From assembly GCA_026874595.1 (NCBI GenBank), contig CM049316.1, positions 68,598,676 to 68,662,675 of the forward strand: a stretch of DNA of 64,000 nucleotides, in the 5' to 3' direction. This document shows, in pieces, positions 1 through 11,785 of this stretch. Every line of letters starts with the position of its first letter. Position 1 is the stretch's first letter. Position numbers and translations under genes: made by a program. The notes below the pieces were generated by a model that did not search any database, was not told the origin of the DNA, and saw nothing but the letters and a program-made list of their open reading frames with translations. The DNA comes from Sipunculus nudus (Eukaryota > Annelida > Sipuncula > Golfingiida > Sipunculidae).

Positions 1-205
1 AGTATTTCATATTATGTCCTCAAATTTGGTACACCAATTGTTCCTACTAAAATTTTATCAGAGTTCAAAACCAGGTGACCTTGACCATTCTCTTTAAGGT
101 AAAATCTGCCAAAAAAATGCATGATTTTGAGCACTCTGGGAGTTTTTTTGCCCATTGTTCAAGGCTCCTTGAATTCAGCTGAGCGTCATGGCCCATGGGC
201 CCTTT
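1..205 (+). mobile_element. Family I Helentron-like element, 3' end only
   Basis: The 3' terminus of a family I element enters from the left edge of the window. The subterminal repeat half CAGCTGAGC is at 176-184. A perfect palindrome GGCCCATGGGCC follows at 190-201, and then CTTTG runs into a T run. Other copies have GACCCATGGGTC here, so the outer base pair has changed on both sides while pairing is kept. The body at 1-175 is not otherwise recognised. Confidence 0.6.
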
Positions 206-325
206 GTTTTTCAGAGTATTCTAGTGATGCATGGTGAAAATTTGGTGTTTGGCTGTTGATATGCATATATTTTAGTAAATAATGCCAGAAGACTTTTTTT
301 TCACAAAGATTGTTACATTTTCCAG

Positions 326-652
326 ATGAAGGTGAGAAATTGGACAGTGCAGTATATGGGCAAATTGTAGTTGAACACTCCATGAATATTGTCCATGAAA
401 TGAAAAATCTGAACATTGTGGTGGGAACTCTCAAGAAAGATAGAGTACTGTCTACTGAAGCAGTAAAGGATATTAAGAAGCTGGGTGTAAAGCATCTTGT
501 TCATCTCTTATCTTCAAGAGGGGAGGTGGAGTTTAATATCTTTCTGGATGCCCTTCAGAAGTCCAGTAATGAGGATCTTTACAACAAACTTGTTGACAGT
601 GTGACAGCTGTGAGGAAATGTGCCAATAAATTTTATGGCAATTTGCAAGAAG
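326..652 (+). CDS. CARD-domain exon 1 of a multi-CARD gene (internal exon, partial gene)
   Basis: This internal exon encodes about 109 residues of a helical death-fold domain, most like a CARD. CARDs are six-helix domains that pair with other CARDs to build apoptotic or innate-immune signalling complexes. The exon lies between a pyrimidine-rich acceptor ending TTTTCCAG and a strong donor AAG|GTGAGT. It is 327 nt long and starts and ends in phase 1. Visible CARD-like features are a hydrophobic helix (NIVHEMKNLNIVVGTLKKD), the turn-plus-helix RVLSTEAVKDIKKLG, and the C-terminal signature FNIFLDALQKSSNEDLYNKL, matching the family's F..FLxAL...L pattern. It is the most divergent of the three CARD exons and lacks the YTDIL segment the other two share. 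No start codon is expected because the frame continues from an upstream exon outside the window. The domain call rests on pattern, not on a profile search. Confidence 0.72.
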
Positions 653-1498
653 GTGAGTGAAAAATATTGGTTTTGTCTATTAATTGTTACACACTCATGC
701 TTTCAGTCTTGTTGGACTTCTAGGATGTTTGCATGTTCGTGTATCACTATCTTGACAGAATTGTCATGAATAATTAATATAAGAAATTGACGATTCTACA
801 ATCAGACATGCCTATATATGCATCAACAGTCCCAATAAAAATATATTGAGTCAATTATATCAAATTACCCATCATAAAAAAGGGGAGAACCTCTATGACC
901 CTGACATCCACCCTTTATGATCATATATTTTGTGGTCAGTGCATTAAGAATATGTGCTGGTCACAATGGTGAGAATAACTTATCCTAACCCTTGAAAGAT
1001 GGCAGTATTCACTGTTTGTCACAATAGTAAATAAAATCTCTAGAACATTATGAGAATTCAGGGGTATAGTCTAGGAGGCAAGTTTGCAAAAGTACTCTAA
1101 AAAGGATAAGGGCTAAAAAGTGAATGGTTATGGAAAATTGTACACAGCTGGCACAGCATCTAAATGCAGGCCCATCTGACTGATGTATAAACTATTCAGG
1201 GAGCCAGGTAGGCCAAATTTCAGATGAATTGTGGCTAAATAGGAATACAAATGCCAAATCTCCTTGAAAAGCTGAAATAAGGTCATGGTATATTTGCAAA
1301 CTATAGGCTGAAAATATTTTGAGCACGGTCAGACAGGGCACAAATTACACCCATGGAGGTCCATAAAAAAATCTCATTGGAAACCTTAAATTAGGTCACT
1401 GTGACCTTTATCCTCTGATCTATGGGGCTCAAAAGTACCCTCAAGAAATAATTAAAAATTTGATACAAAAACTATCTGAACGCCTTGATTGCCATGAT
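653..1498 (+). other. Start of the 26.3-kb CARD intron
   Basis: Intron 1 runs from the donor at 653 to the acceptor at 26938-26939. No coding signal is visible in this first part. From about 1329 to 1498 the sequence matches the interior of a family I' element, with GGGCACAAATT and a GGTCACTGTGACC palindrome also found near 37655. At about 1499 it runs directly into a family II copy. Confidence 0.6.
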
Positions 1499-3868
1499 TT
1501 TTAGCGAACCTGTGAGCTTATGCGATGGTGCGGTGTGGTGCGTCATGTGTCGTGCGTCGTCTGTACGTTAACCATAGCTATCTCGAAAACGGCAGAAGCT
1601 AGCATCACCAAATTTTTTGCAAATAATCAGTCATCTGAAAAACTCTTTGGAAAAGGTAATTTTTTAGCTCAGCTGACTATAAGTCATCTGAGCTATAGTC
1701 GTGGTCCATTGTCCGTCGTCCGTCCGTCTGTCCGTCCGTCCGTCCGTCCGTCCGTAGATGTGGCACGTTTTGAAACCGTAAGACCTAGGAATCCAAAATT
1801 CAGCATAATGTTAGATGTCCCCAAGATCTCCTACCAAGCCGAAAACTGGGTCTTTGCAACTTCGTTCCTTTGAGAAATTAAGGAAAAACCTCAATTTTTT
1901 ATTAAAATCCTATTTTCACACTTCAGGACTGCCTCATATCAAAACCACTCATCTGTTTTTCCTCATATTTACCATAAATATTCCTCTATATAGTTCCTAT
2001 GTACATGCCAGAAATTAAGTCTGTAAAATATAAATTCTTAAAGTTGTGGGCCCAAACATATTGGACTTTGTAAAAAATCAGGAAAAATAATAACTCACTT
2101 AACATGAAAAATTTTGAAACTAGAGTCTATTTTTTTTATGTATATAACTATGTTTAATTAAGATTCTATTGTTTACCCAAAATTAGATCTGAATTTTGTA
2201 AATTTTTTAAGTTATTAGCATAAAAAAAAAAAAGTACCTTAAATTTTGCCCAACTTTGACCATGGCACGTTCTTTTCCTGTAAGCACCATTGATTTAATT
2301 TTCACAGCATGTAAACATAAATATTTAGTTTGTCCAAATCTGAAATTTGGAAATAAAAGCTTGAAAATTAAGCTAGTTATTGATTTTTTTTATGTAGTCA
2401 CTTGCTTTGATTACAGATGCAGGGTCCCACTCCAGGTCACTGGAAGTCAGCTATGCCAGGGTTTCTGATTTGTTACAGTCACTGGGGGAGATCCCCTGCT
2501 GTGACAGGTGTACAGTTATTCTCATATCACCACCCCAATCATCCCCCCCCCCCCCCCCCCCCGCAAACCCAACCCACCAAGTGTTATGCAGTAATTGTTA
2601 TTGTTTTCACTGTATCTCCTTAATTGTAATGCTGTTTCCACTCCGATATGCAAAAACTTTCCTTGAAAAAATAATTCAAGGTGTAATCCAGAAGATGCAA
2701 TGTTGTGTAATGTAGCATTTTTAAAGAAATCCATTTTCTTTTAAATGATTTTAACAAATATAAAGGAACCCATCAGTATGCTTAAATTATTATAAAATAT
2801 GAAGCACATTATGGATAAATAAAGACACAATTAAAAATTGTGAAATCTAAATCAAGTATTATTTTTAGATATTTATTGTTTTGCAGATTTAAAAGATATA
2901 TTTTTGTGGTAAAAAATAAATAAACATTTGTATGCATGATGTGGTGTTATCTGACAAGATTGAGATTTATGATGATGCAATTGAGAATTATGAATCAACT
3001 TTTATATTCAGATATATATGTTAAATTGGAAATGTATAGAAATATAAACTTAAATTAGAAAATAATTGATGTGATAAAAAAATCAGGATTTAATACAAAC
3101 ATTTGTTCATTATTTTCCTGCCTCAGCAGAATTTGAGATCAGGCTTTGTTTGCCCTGTTTTATGTTGTTAATTAGCTATATTCCAACTGTATACATTTCA
3201 TAAATAAAATACATATATATTCAATAATATATATTATACAAAAAAAATATTTTCAATTGAACAAATGTGTAAACTACTGAAATGTCAACAGTTAATCGAA
3301 AAACCAACTAATGATCATGGTAATAGTACAGGTCATTTGTTCACAAACTGCTCACATGCTTTAGTTTCAACATTAGGAAACACATGGTCAGGTCACAAAA
3401 TATTTTTTGCAACAATTTCTTGCTCATCAATACAAACCAATCATATAAACCAACCATGGCCTTTATTACCTCTTCCTCTTACACTTTATCTCCATTAGAT
3501 ATTATTTTAGATTTTCACCTTCAAGGTTAACGTCAGCTGAGCACAGTGACCCATAGGTCCCTTGTTTTCTAACTGCATTTTCTTAGATTTTATAGGGAAA
3601 AAGCTAAAAAAAAGCTTTAAAAATCTTCTTCTCCGAAACTGTCCAGCCAAATTGTCCAATATTTCACAGAAATGATCCGGGGAACAATCTTTCTCAATTT
3701 TTTTCGAATGGTTCCAGTTCGGAGATTTTTGGCCGAGTTACAGGAGGTTGAACTTAGTCATCTGTCCAAAAAAGCGCACTAAAATTAAAATCTCAGAAAC
3801 GGCTAGAGCTATAATCACCAGATTTTATACCAATGTTTGTCACATATGTCCAGGCCTCGATTTTTTTA
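1499..3868 (+). mobile_element. Family II Helentron-like element, split by a family I insertion
   Basis: The left end TTTTAGCGAACCTGTGAGC is followed by a CGT-rich microsatellite and then the family II core with an ATCTCGAAAACGGCAG motif. The copy is interrupted at 1675 by a family I element and resumes at 3565 with CTAACTGCATTTTCTTAG. The same text is continuous at 27645 and 28508, so this is a real nested insertion in a T run. The copy is lost at about 3868, where unrelated sequence begins. Confidence 0.65.
1675..3564 (+). mobile_element. Family I Helentron-like element, full length
   Basis: This is a complete non-autonomous element of about 1.9 kb. It begins TAGCTCAGCTGAC, has a (CCGT)n microsatellite at about 1716-1755, and carries a 20-C run at 2543-2562. 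It ends with GTCAGCTGAGC at 3532-3542, the hairpin GACCCATAGGTC and CCTTG. It encodes no protein. It is nearly identical over its whole length to the copy at 35347-37216. The insertion lies between T residues with no evident target duplication, as known for Helentron-associated HINE elements. Confidence 0.72.
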
Positions 3869-6800
3869 AGCATTCCCACATTCCCGAGGCAGGCAATATT
3901 CACCGAGGGAATGCTGTATTTTTCATTGAATTCCCAGTCAGGAATGCCAGCCTATTATCAAAGAATTTTGTTTTAAAGGCCATTAATTAAATACAGTCTG
4001 CCTAAAGAAATGAAGTTTAAAAGAAACACTACCAAAATAGGCGTTATACGCGGTTGCTTTAATTGTATCCGCCAAAACAAAGTTTTGCGGATACTATGTT
4101 TTTGACCGGGTTCCGCCGCCGCCGCCGCCGCCGCGTTCGTTTTGGAGAACTCCTCTGAGACTACTGGACAGATTTTTCCGAAACTTACACAAATTATCGG
4201 GTCACATGTGAACTGGTGCCTAACCAAGTGACCTTGACCTCTGACCTTTCGTCTCTGCCCAGCGTCCGTTTGTGCGTCTGTTTCCACACATAAACCCATT
4301 TCTCGGGAACCGTTTGACCGATCCGGAAAAAAATTTTACACAAATGTAGCCCTGGGAAAGCTTTATAACATACACAACAAAAGGTGGCGCCACCTGCAAC
4401 CATGTTTGCACAGTGTCCATCTGTTCATCTGCCTGGGGTTAAAATCACTCATATCTCTGCAGTGATTTGACTAATTCACCTAAAATTCGGCATGCATATA
4501 CATCCTAGATAGCTTTCTCGATTTTGTGACAGGTGGCGCCACCTACATTCACGTTAACGCTCCACACATAATCCCATATATCTCGGGAACCATTTGACCG
4601 ATCCGGAAAAAAATTTTACACAAATGTAGCCCTGGGATAGCTTTATAACATACACAACAAAAGGTGGTGCCACCTGCAACCATGTTTGCACAGTGTCCAT
4701 CTGTTCATCTGCCTGGGGTTAAAATCACTCATATCTCTGCACTGGTTTGACTAATTCACCTAAAATTCGGCATGCATATACATCCTAGATAGCTTTCTCG
4801 ATTTTGTGACAGGTGGCGCCACCTACATTCACGTTAACGCTCCACACATAATCCCATATATCTTGGGAACAGTTTGACCGATCCGGAAAAAAATTTTACA
4901 CAAATGTAGCCCTGGGATAGCTTTATTACATACACAACAAAAGGTGGCGCCACCTGCAACCATGTTTGCACAGTGTCCATCTGTTCATCTGCCTGGGGTT
5001 AAAATCACATATCTCTGCACTGGTTTGACTAATTCACCTAAAATTCGGCATGCATATACATCCTAGATAGCTTTCTCGATTTTGTGACAGGTGGCGCCAC
5101 CTACATTCACGTTAACGCTCCAAACATAATCCCATATATCTCGGGAACCGTTTGACCGATCTGGAAAAACATTTTACACAAATGTAACCCTGGGATAGCT
5201 TTATTACATACACAACAAAAGGTGGCGCCACCTGCAACCATGTTTGCACAGTGTCCATTTGTTCATCTGCCTGGGGTAAAAATCACTCATATCTCTGCAG
5301 TGGTTTGACTAATTCACCTAAAAATCAACATGCATATACATCCTAGATAGCTTTCTTGATTTAATGACAGGTGGCGCCACCTACATTCACGTTAACACTC
5401 CACACATAAATCCATATATCTCAGGAACCGTTTGACAGATCCGGAAAATTTTTTTACACAAATGTAGCCCTGGGATAGCTTTATAACATACACAACAAAA
5501 GGTGGCGCCACCTGCAACCATGTTTGCACAGTGTCCATTTGTTAATCTGCCTGGGGTTAAAATCACTCATATCTCTGCAGTGGTTTGACTAATTCACCTA
5601 AAATTCGGCATGTGTATACATCCTAGATAGCTTTCTTGATTTTATGACAGGTGGCGCCACCTACATTCACATTTATGCTGCAGACATCCAAGCTCATATC
5701 TCGGGAACCGTTTGACCAATCAGGAAAAAATTTTTACACAAATGCAGCCCTTGGATAGCTTTATAACATGAACAAAAATGGTGGCGCCCCCTGCAGCCAT
5801 TTTTGTACAGCGTCCATCTGTTTGTCTGCTGTAGGATAAAATTACTCATATCTCTGCAGTGGTTTGACTTTTCCACATGAAATTTTGCATGTGTATATAT
5901 CTTGGATAGTTTCTCGTTCAAATAACAGGTGGCGCCACCTACAATCATGTTTATGTGGCAGAGATCCATTCTAATATTTAACACATGTAACTCTATATCC
6001 CCTTGCCACTCAATCAATGCCTTACTTCACCCGTCCTTCTCTGATTTTGGCGGATACACGTAGTCGCTTGTAGACTACCCGTATTCTAGTTTTATGCATG
6101 TTCTGATCAGTTGTGTCTGATGAAGAGACGATTTGTCAGAAATACCTTCATGATCGTTACAGAACTGAAGAAATCACGCAGTTCTTGCAATGACAAACAT
6201 CTGATTTGTGGAGATCATGCTCTAGACATCGTCAGTGGCGGGTTCCATTATATAGCCCCGCCTCATTTATGTACGCTCGGAGCCGCCGTGATCTTAGGTG
6301 GGAAAAAATTATTAATAACCACCGTAAACGACTCAATATCAGTGAATATTTACCCGCCAAAATTGTCATGAATGAAGTCACATGGGGTGGTTTTTACTAT
6401 GCATGAGGCACAGATTTATGCAAATCAACATGTCACATGGTTTCTATGCGGCTTTATTGCCAACATTGGCCGGCTGACAGTAAGAATGTCGAGCATTTTA
6501 ATGTGACAGCATTGAGCTTGCACTTTATTTGTTATCAAATGAGAACTATTTCTAATTGCTCAGTGTTTTTCCCGAGATTTGCCTATTTTTTATAAATATT
6601 TGTGCATAATGATATGTCAGATTTCATTGAACTCAGGCTGATGCCCGCAGGCTGTTTCGCCCGAGTGATGAATTTGGGAGCGGTTTACCGGCAGTTTTTA
6701 TTTTCCCTCTAACGTACGAGAATGTATCGGTCATTCCACGAATATATAGGCATAATCAGGCAAATTTTAAAGGCTCAAATTAAACTATTGGCTTCGTCTG

Positions 6801-7327
6801 GTAATACCTTTGATTATGGAAATTAAGAACATCTTCCACATGGAGACCAGGGAGTTTAAGAATATAATTATAGAGGGCTATTATTCTATCATGTGAAGGC
6901 AGACTTTTACGGACCTGGTCTTGCACCTACACATTATACGGACCCGAGCCAAAAAATATGGGCAACCCTGGTGTGACGACCAACTGAAATTACACACTTA
7001 TTAATGAATGAAAAAATATGTATCATGATGTTTTTGATGTTTACTCGGGCCCTGATGAAAAATCGCAGTCCTATTAAAAAAATGTCAATTTAGTCCAACG
7101 GAAGTTTTCAGAACGTCTCCCTGTACCTGTCCTGTACAAAATGGCCCTAATCTCTGGTGGGGACACATGTGGTGTTTGTAGTAAAAATGCCAGCGAATTG
7201 GTAAACAAGGATTTCATAACTGGCGATAAGGTACTTGTTTAAGAAGAGTCGACCGCATCATAAGAAAATCTGAGGTGATACACCAACAATTTATGATCTT
7301 GAAATTAATATTACTACTGCTGTTTTT
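3869..7327. other. Unclassified sequence, interrupted by a family III element
   Basis: Outside the insertion at 4063-6089, this stretch (3869-4062 and 6090-7327) matches nothing else I recognise in the window. The left piece has short inverted pairs of CATTCCC and GGGAATG. The right piece is less AT-rich and has no long open frame. Together they may be an older element or host intron. Confidence 0.35.
4063..6089 (+). mobile_element. Family III Helitron-like element with internal 280-bp satellite
   Basis: The left end is TTGTATCCGCCAAAAC, which folds back on TTTTGCGGATA. It is followed by a CCG microsatellite at about 4115-4135. The right end has TTTTGGCGGATACA (6045-6058), inverted to the left end, then the hairpin GTAGTCGCTTGTAGACTAC (6060-6078), and terminates in CTAG at 6086-6089. 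Inside are about six head-to-tail units of about 280 bp. Each unit has two halves centred on the 14-bp palindrome AGGTGGCGCCACCT, spaced alternately about 149 and 131 bp apart. There is no coding capacity. The hairpin followed by CTAG is the classical Helitron 3' end. Confidence 0.8.
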
Positions 7328-7889
7328 AGCACAGCTGACTATAAGTCATCTGAGATATAGTCGTAGTCATTGTCCGTCTTTCGTCCGTCTGTCGTGCCGT
7401 CGGTAGATGTGGCACGTTTTGAAACCATTAGACCTAGGAATCCAAAATTCGGCATAATGTTTGATGTCCCCAAGATCTCCTACCAAGCTGAAAACTGGGT
7501 CTTTTTGACTTTGTCCTTTGATAAATTAAGGTAAAACCTCAATTTTTGGCTCAGCTGACTTTCAGTCATGGTGGGCTATAGCGATCGGTCTTTGTCCGGC
7601 GTCCTTCCGTCTGTCCGTCCGGCCGTCCGGCCAGCTGACCGGCCGGCCGTCCGTCCGTTAGCAGGGCACAAATCGTAACCATAGGGGCTAGGGCCCTGAA
7701 CCCTATGCAGTCTTAGAGGTTCTAAAAAGATCTCCTTGCAAACCTGAAATTAGGTCACTGCGACCTATATTCTCGAAGTTATGGGGTGTGTCTGCACCCC
7801 CCAGAAATAATTCTTTTAGCCAAAATTTTCATCCCAAACCTTCCATCTTTCACATACAGCTCACCTACCAACAGGGGAAGAACCATAAT

Positions 7890-8345
7890 TATTTTGAGGT
7901 CACAAGGTCAAAGGTCAAGGTCACAGAAACAACTTCTTTGAAAAGCCTCAGGATGCATTTTAAGCCAAACCTTTCATCCCAATTCTTTGATCTTTCACAT
8001 ATAGCTCACCTACTAAGTGGGAGAAGAATCCTATAGATTTTGAGGTCACAAGGTCAAAGGTCAGGGTCACAGGATCCACTTCTTTGAAAAGGTTGTGGAC
8101 ACATTTCAAGCTAGACCTTTCATTCAAAACCTTTCAGCACTGATATCACTTCTCTGCCAACAGGGGAAAAGACCTGTTGATTTTGAGGTCAAAGGTCAAG
8201 TTCACAGCACCCTCTTCTTGCGTGGAGTCATTTTTAGGCAAACTTTTCAATCTATACTTTCCATCTGTCATATATGGCTTGCCTACCAATAGGAGAAGAA
8301 GCCTATTGATGTTGAGTTCAAAAGGTCAAAGGTCAAGGTCAAAAT
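7890..8345 (+). repeat. About 146-bp tandem repeat with AGGTCA half-site clusters
   Basis: Clusters at 7905-7923, 8051-8069 and 8323-8341 read AGGTCA-A-AGGTCA followed at once by another AGGTCA (GGGTCA in the second cluster). The first two are 146 bp apart. AGGTCA with a 1-bp spacer is the consensus DR1 element of nuclear receptors such as RXR, HNF4 and COUP-TF. Whether any receptor binds here is unknown. Confidence 0.7.
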
Positions 8346-9617
8346 ATTGTTCTAAATGCCTGTGAACATATTTCAAGTGAAACTGTTCAACCCAAACCTT
8401 CAGTCTTTCACATATGCCACATCTATGCATCACTGAATATGATTCAAACTTCATATTTATGGGTCTTTTTGCATGAAGAAATAACTAATTAGTTTTGAGG
8501 TCAGCTGGTCAGGAGGTTAAATGTTGCAGGTCTAAGTTATTCACTCATTGGTTGCCAAGTAATTACACCCGGCCAGATGTAAGTGGTAAGTAGTTACCCA
8601 TCATTTAGAAAGAATCCAGTTGATATGTGGGCAAAAGGCCAAGGTCATAGGTCAGGGATGTTCATAATAACTTAATTTGTAGACCATCACTATTTTTCTT
8701 GTTTTCTTGTATATATAACCATGGCACTCACAACTGGTATATCTCACTATGTGCCCATAATTGTCAGTGACACTTGTGATATATGACTCCCTTTTGTATC
8801 AGCTCATGGAGTGATAAGGATATATCATTAGTGCATAACAAAAAACTGTTGCCGGAATGCTTTGGCCAGGCATTAAGACTGTGAGAGTTAAGTGTTAAGG
8901 TTTAGCTACTGATTTATAAAATGATGGGAACATTTTGCAGTTTATATCATGGAATCATAGCAATAAACTTAGTTTTCTAGATATCTGAATATTATAATAC
9001 AAATCATCAGATATACCAGCAAGTGTTTGTTCTGATAATATGTGGGTCTTTACCTGGATTTAGGATGGCTTTATTTGATTACAAGACTCTTAGTGATGCT
9101 TTCTGCATTTCTTTTCTTTTAGGTTTTGCAATTTACCTACCCTGCTGACCCCATTGAATAGCAAGCTGATAATTAAAACAAATTGGACTTGCACTTTTTA
9201 CATTTGCATGTTCATAAATCTGATATGATGTTTGTTGTTCAATTTCTGACCTGTCAGAAATCCAATATGGCCACCAGGAAGCCATCTTTAAATTCCTTTA
9301 GAACATATTATCTCAAGAACTATTAAAGTGAATGCAGTAGGATGTATATTAATGTTATCTTGCATTGGGTCAAAGATATCTTAATAAATATGACCATCAT
9401 TTATGAAAGCTCAGTACAGTTGGCTTGTATTGAATAAAAATTAATATGGAAGCACCCGTTTCACAATAATTCTTGCATGGATTTCCTTGATCTCTTGCTA
9501 TATTTTGATCTTAAATGTGGCCTGTGTGGTATTCCTTTTGAGACTGACAGGTATTGAGCAAGCTGTGGGATTAGTTCCTGATAGCTCAACAACCATACAT
9601 TTTGTCTCAGACCATCA

Positions 9618-11785
9618 TTGTATCCCCAGACAAAGTCGGGATACTATGGTTTCACGACGGTCCCGCCGCCGCCGCAGAAAAACCTTGCGAGTGGGATTAC
9701 TCAAAAAATATTTCACTGATTTTTTTCAAACTTTACATTTGTATAGATATAGGTAAGGGGACGAAGCCTATTTAAAATGGGGTCATGACCTATGCTAGGA
9801 GAATGACCTTGACCTTGAATAGGTCCATTATTGCTGAAAATAACACAAATTCTTAAATATCTCAAGTAAGCTTGCATGGACTGGTCTAAAAATTGAGGTG
9901 ACTGAAGATCTTGGATAGCCTTGTGATATACCGGAAACTGGTGGCGCCACCTATTATCCTTTTCTTGTTTTTACTCCTTTTAATACCCCCATAATTGCCA
10001 CTTGACAGTACTGTAAGCATTATAAGTCAAAAACTAATGGACAGATTTCTTTCATATTATGCACATGTAGAGAGATGGGCTATGGGATGAGGTCTGTTCA
10101 CATTTGGGTCATGACCTTTACCATGAGAGTGGCCTTGACCTTTAATGTGTCCATATTTGGTGAAAATCATACACCTCTTATGATATCTCCAGTGTTGATA
10201 GCCATATGAATTTCAAATGTGACTTATGTATGGCCCACTACTAAAGTAAGAACCCTATAGGTTCTAGGGTCATGCAGTCTAAGGTCAAGGTCACTGGACT
10301 TGCATCTTACAAGATACTGTGGATGCATTTTAAGCCAAACTTTCAAGGCCTTCCATCTTGAATTTATAGCTCACTTGCCAATAGTGGATGATCCATATCA
10401 ATTTTGGGGTCACAAGAACAAAGGTCAAGGCCACAGGAGCTATATGTCAAAACATTAGTTTCTGGATGATAATTCCTGCTTTAACTGATGTATTGATTTC
10501 AAACTTGACTTATATATGTCCCATTGAAAAAGCAAGACTCCAATTGATTTTGGGGTCATGAGGTCAAAGGTCAAGGTCACAGGACACATCTTTAAAAAGA
10601 TTGTGGATGCATTTTCAGCCAAACATTTCATCTCAGACCTTTCATCTTGCACATATAGTTCCCCTGCCAATAGAGGAAGACCCCAATCAATTTTGAGGTC
10701 ACAAGGTCAAAGGTGAAGGTCACAGGAGCCATCTGTCTAAAAATTAGTTTCTGGATGATAAATCCTGCTTTAATTGATGTATGGATTTCAAACTTGACTT
10801 GTATATGACCCATTGGAAAAGCAAGACCCGAATCGATTTTGGGGTCATGAGGTCAAAGGTCAAGGTCACAGGACACATCTTTAAAAAGATTGTGGATGCA
10901 TTTTCAGCCAAACATTCATCTCAGATCTTTCATCTTGCACATATAGATCACCTCTCAAGAGTGGAAGACCCCTATCAATTTTGAGGTCACAAGGTCAAAG
11001 GTGAAGGTCACAGGAGCCATTTGTCCAAAAATTAGTTTCTGAATGATAATGCCTGCTTTTATTGATGTATGGATTTCAAACTTGACTTGTATATGTCCCA
11101 TTGGAAAAGCAAGACCCGAATTGATTTTGGGATCATGAGGTCAAAGGTCAAGGTCACAGGACACATCTTCAAAAAGATGTGGATGCATTTTCAGCCAAAC
11201 ATTTCATCTCAGACATTTCATCTTGCACATACAGTTCCCCTGCCAATAGAGGAATACGCCTGTCAATTGTGAGGTCACAAGGTCAAAGGTGAAAGTCACA
11301 GGAGCCATCTGTCCAAAAATTAGTTCCTGAGATGATAATTCAAGCTTGGATTAATATATGGATTTCAAACCTGACTTATATATGGCCCATCAATAAATCT
11401 AGACCTCTATTGATTTATATATAGACGTGGATGATCAAAATCAATTTTGGGGTCACAAGGTCAAAGGTCAAGGCCACAGGAGCCATCTGTCCAAATATTA
11501 GTTTCTGGATGTTAATTCCTGCTTTTATTGATGTATAGATTTGAACTTGACTTATATGACCCATTGAAAAAGCAAGACCCCAATTGATTTTTGGGTCATG
11601 AGGTCAAAGGTCAAGGTCACAGGACCAACATCTTCAAAAAGATTGTGGATTGATAGATGGAAGAAACAATCATTGCTTGCCAAGTGTCAGTATATGCTGC
11701 TAAAAATGGGGGCCTATTCTTAAAGGGGGGGGGGGCTACTATGTCTGGGGATACTCTGGCACCTGCGGTGCCAAGAAATATCTAG
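9618..11785 (+). mobile_element. Family IV Helitron-like element with 289-bp tandem units
   Basis: The left end TTGTATCCCCAGACA is followed by an inverted GGGATAC and a CCG microsatellite. Near the right end TGTCTGGGGATAC (11742-11754) is inverted to the left end. The hairpin GGCACCTGCGGTGCC (11758-11772) follows, then about nine bases and CTAG (11782-11785). Host flanks CATCA and TTCAC are consistent with insertion between A and T. Internal units repeat AGGTCAAAGGTCAAGGTCAC at 10561, 10850, 11138 and 11601, giving a period of 288-289 bp and one irregular gap. It is clearly related to family III by its ends but has a different interior. Confidence 0.8.
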
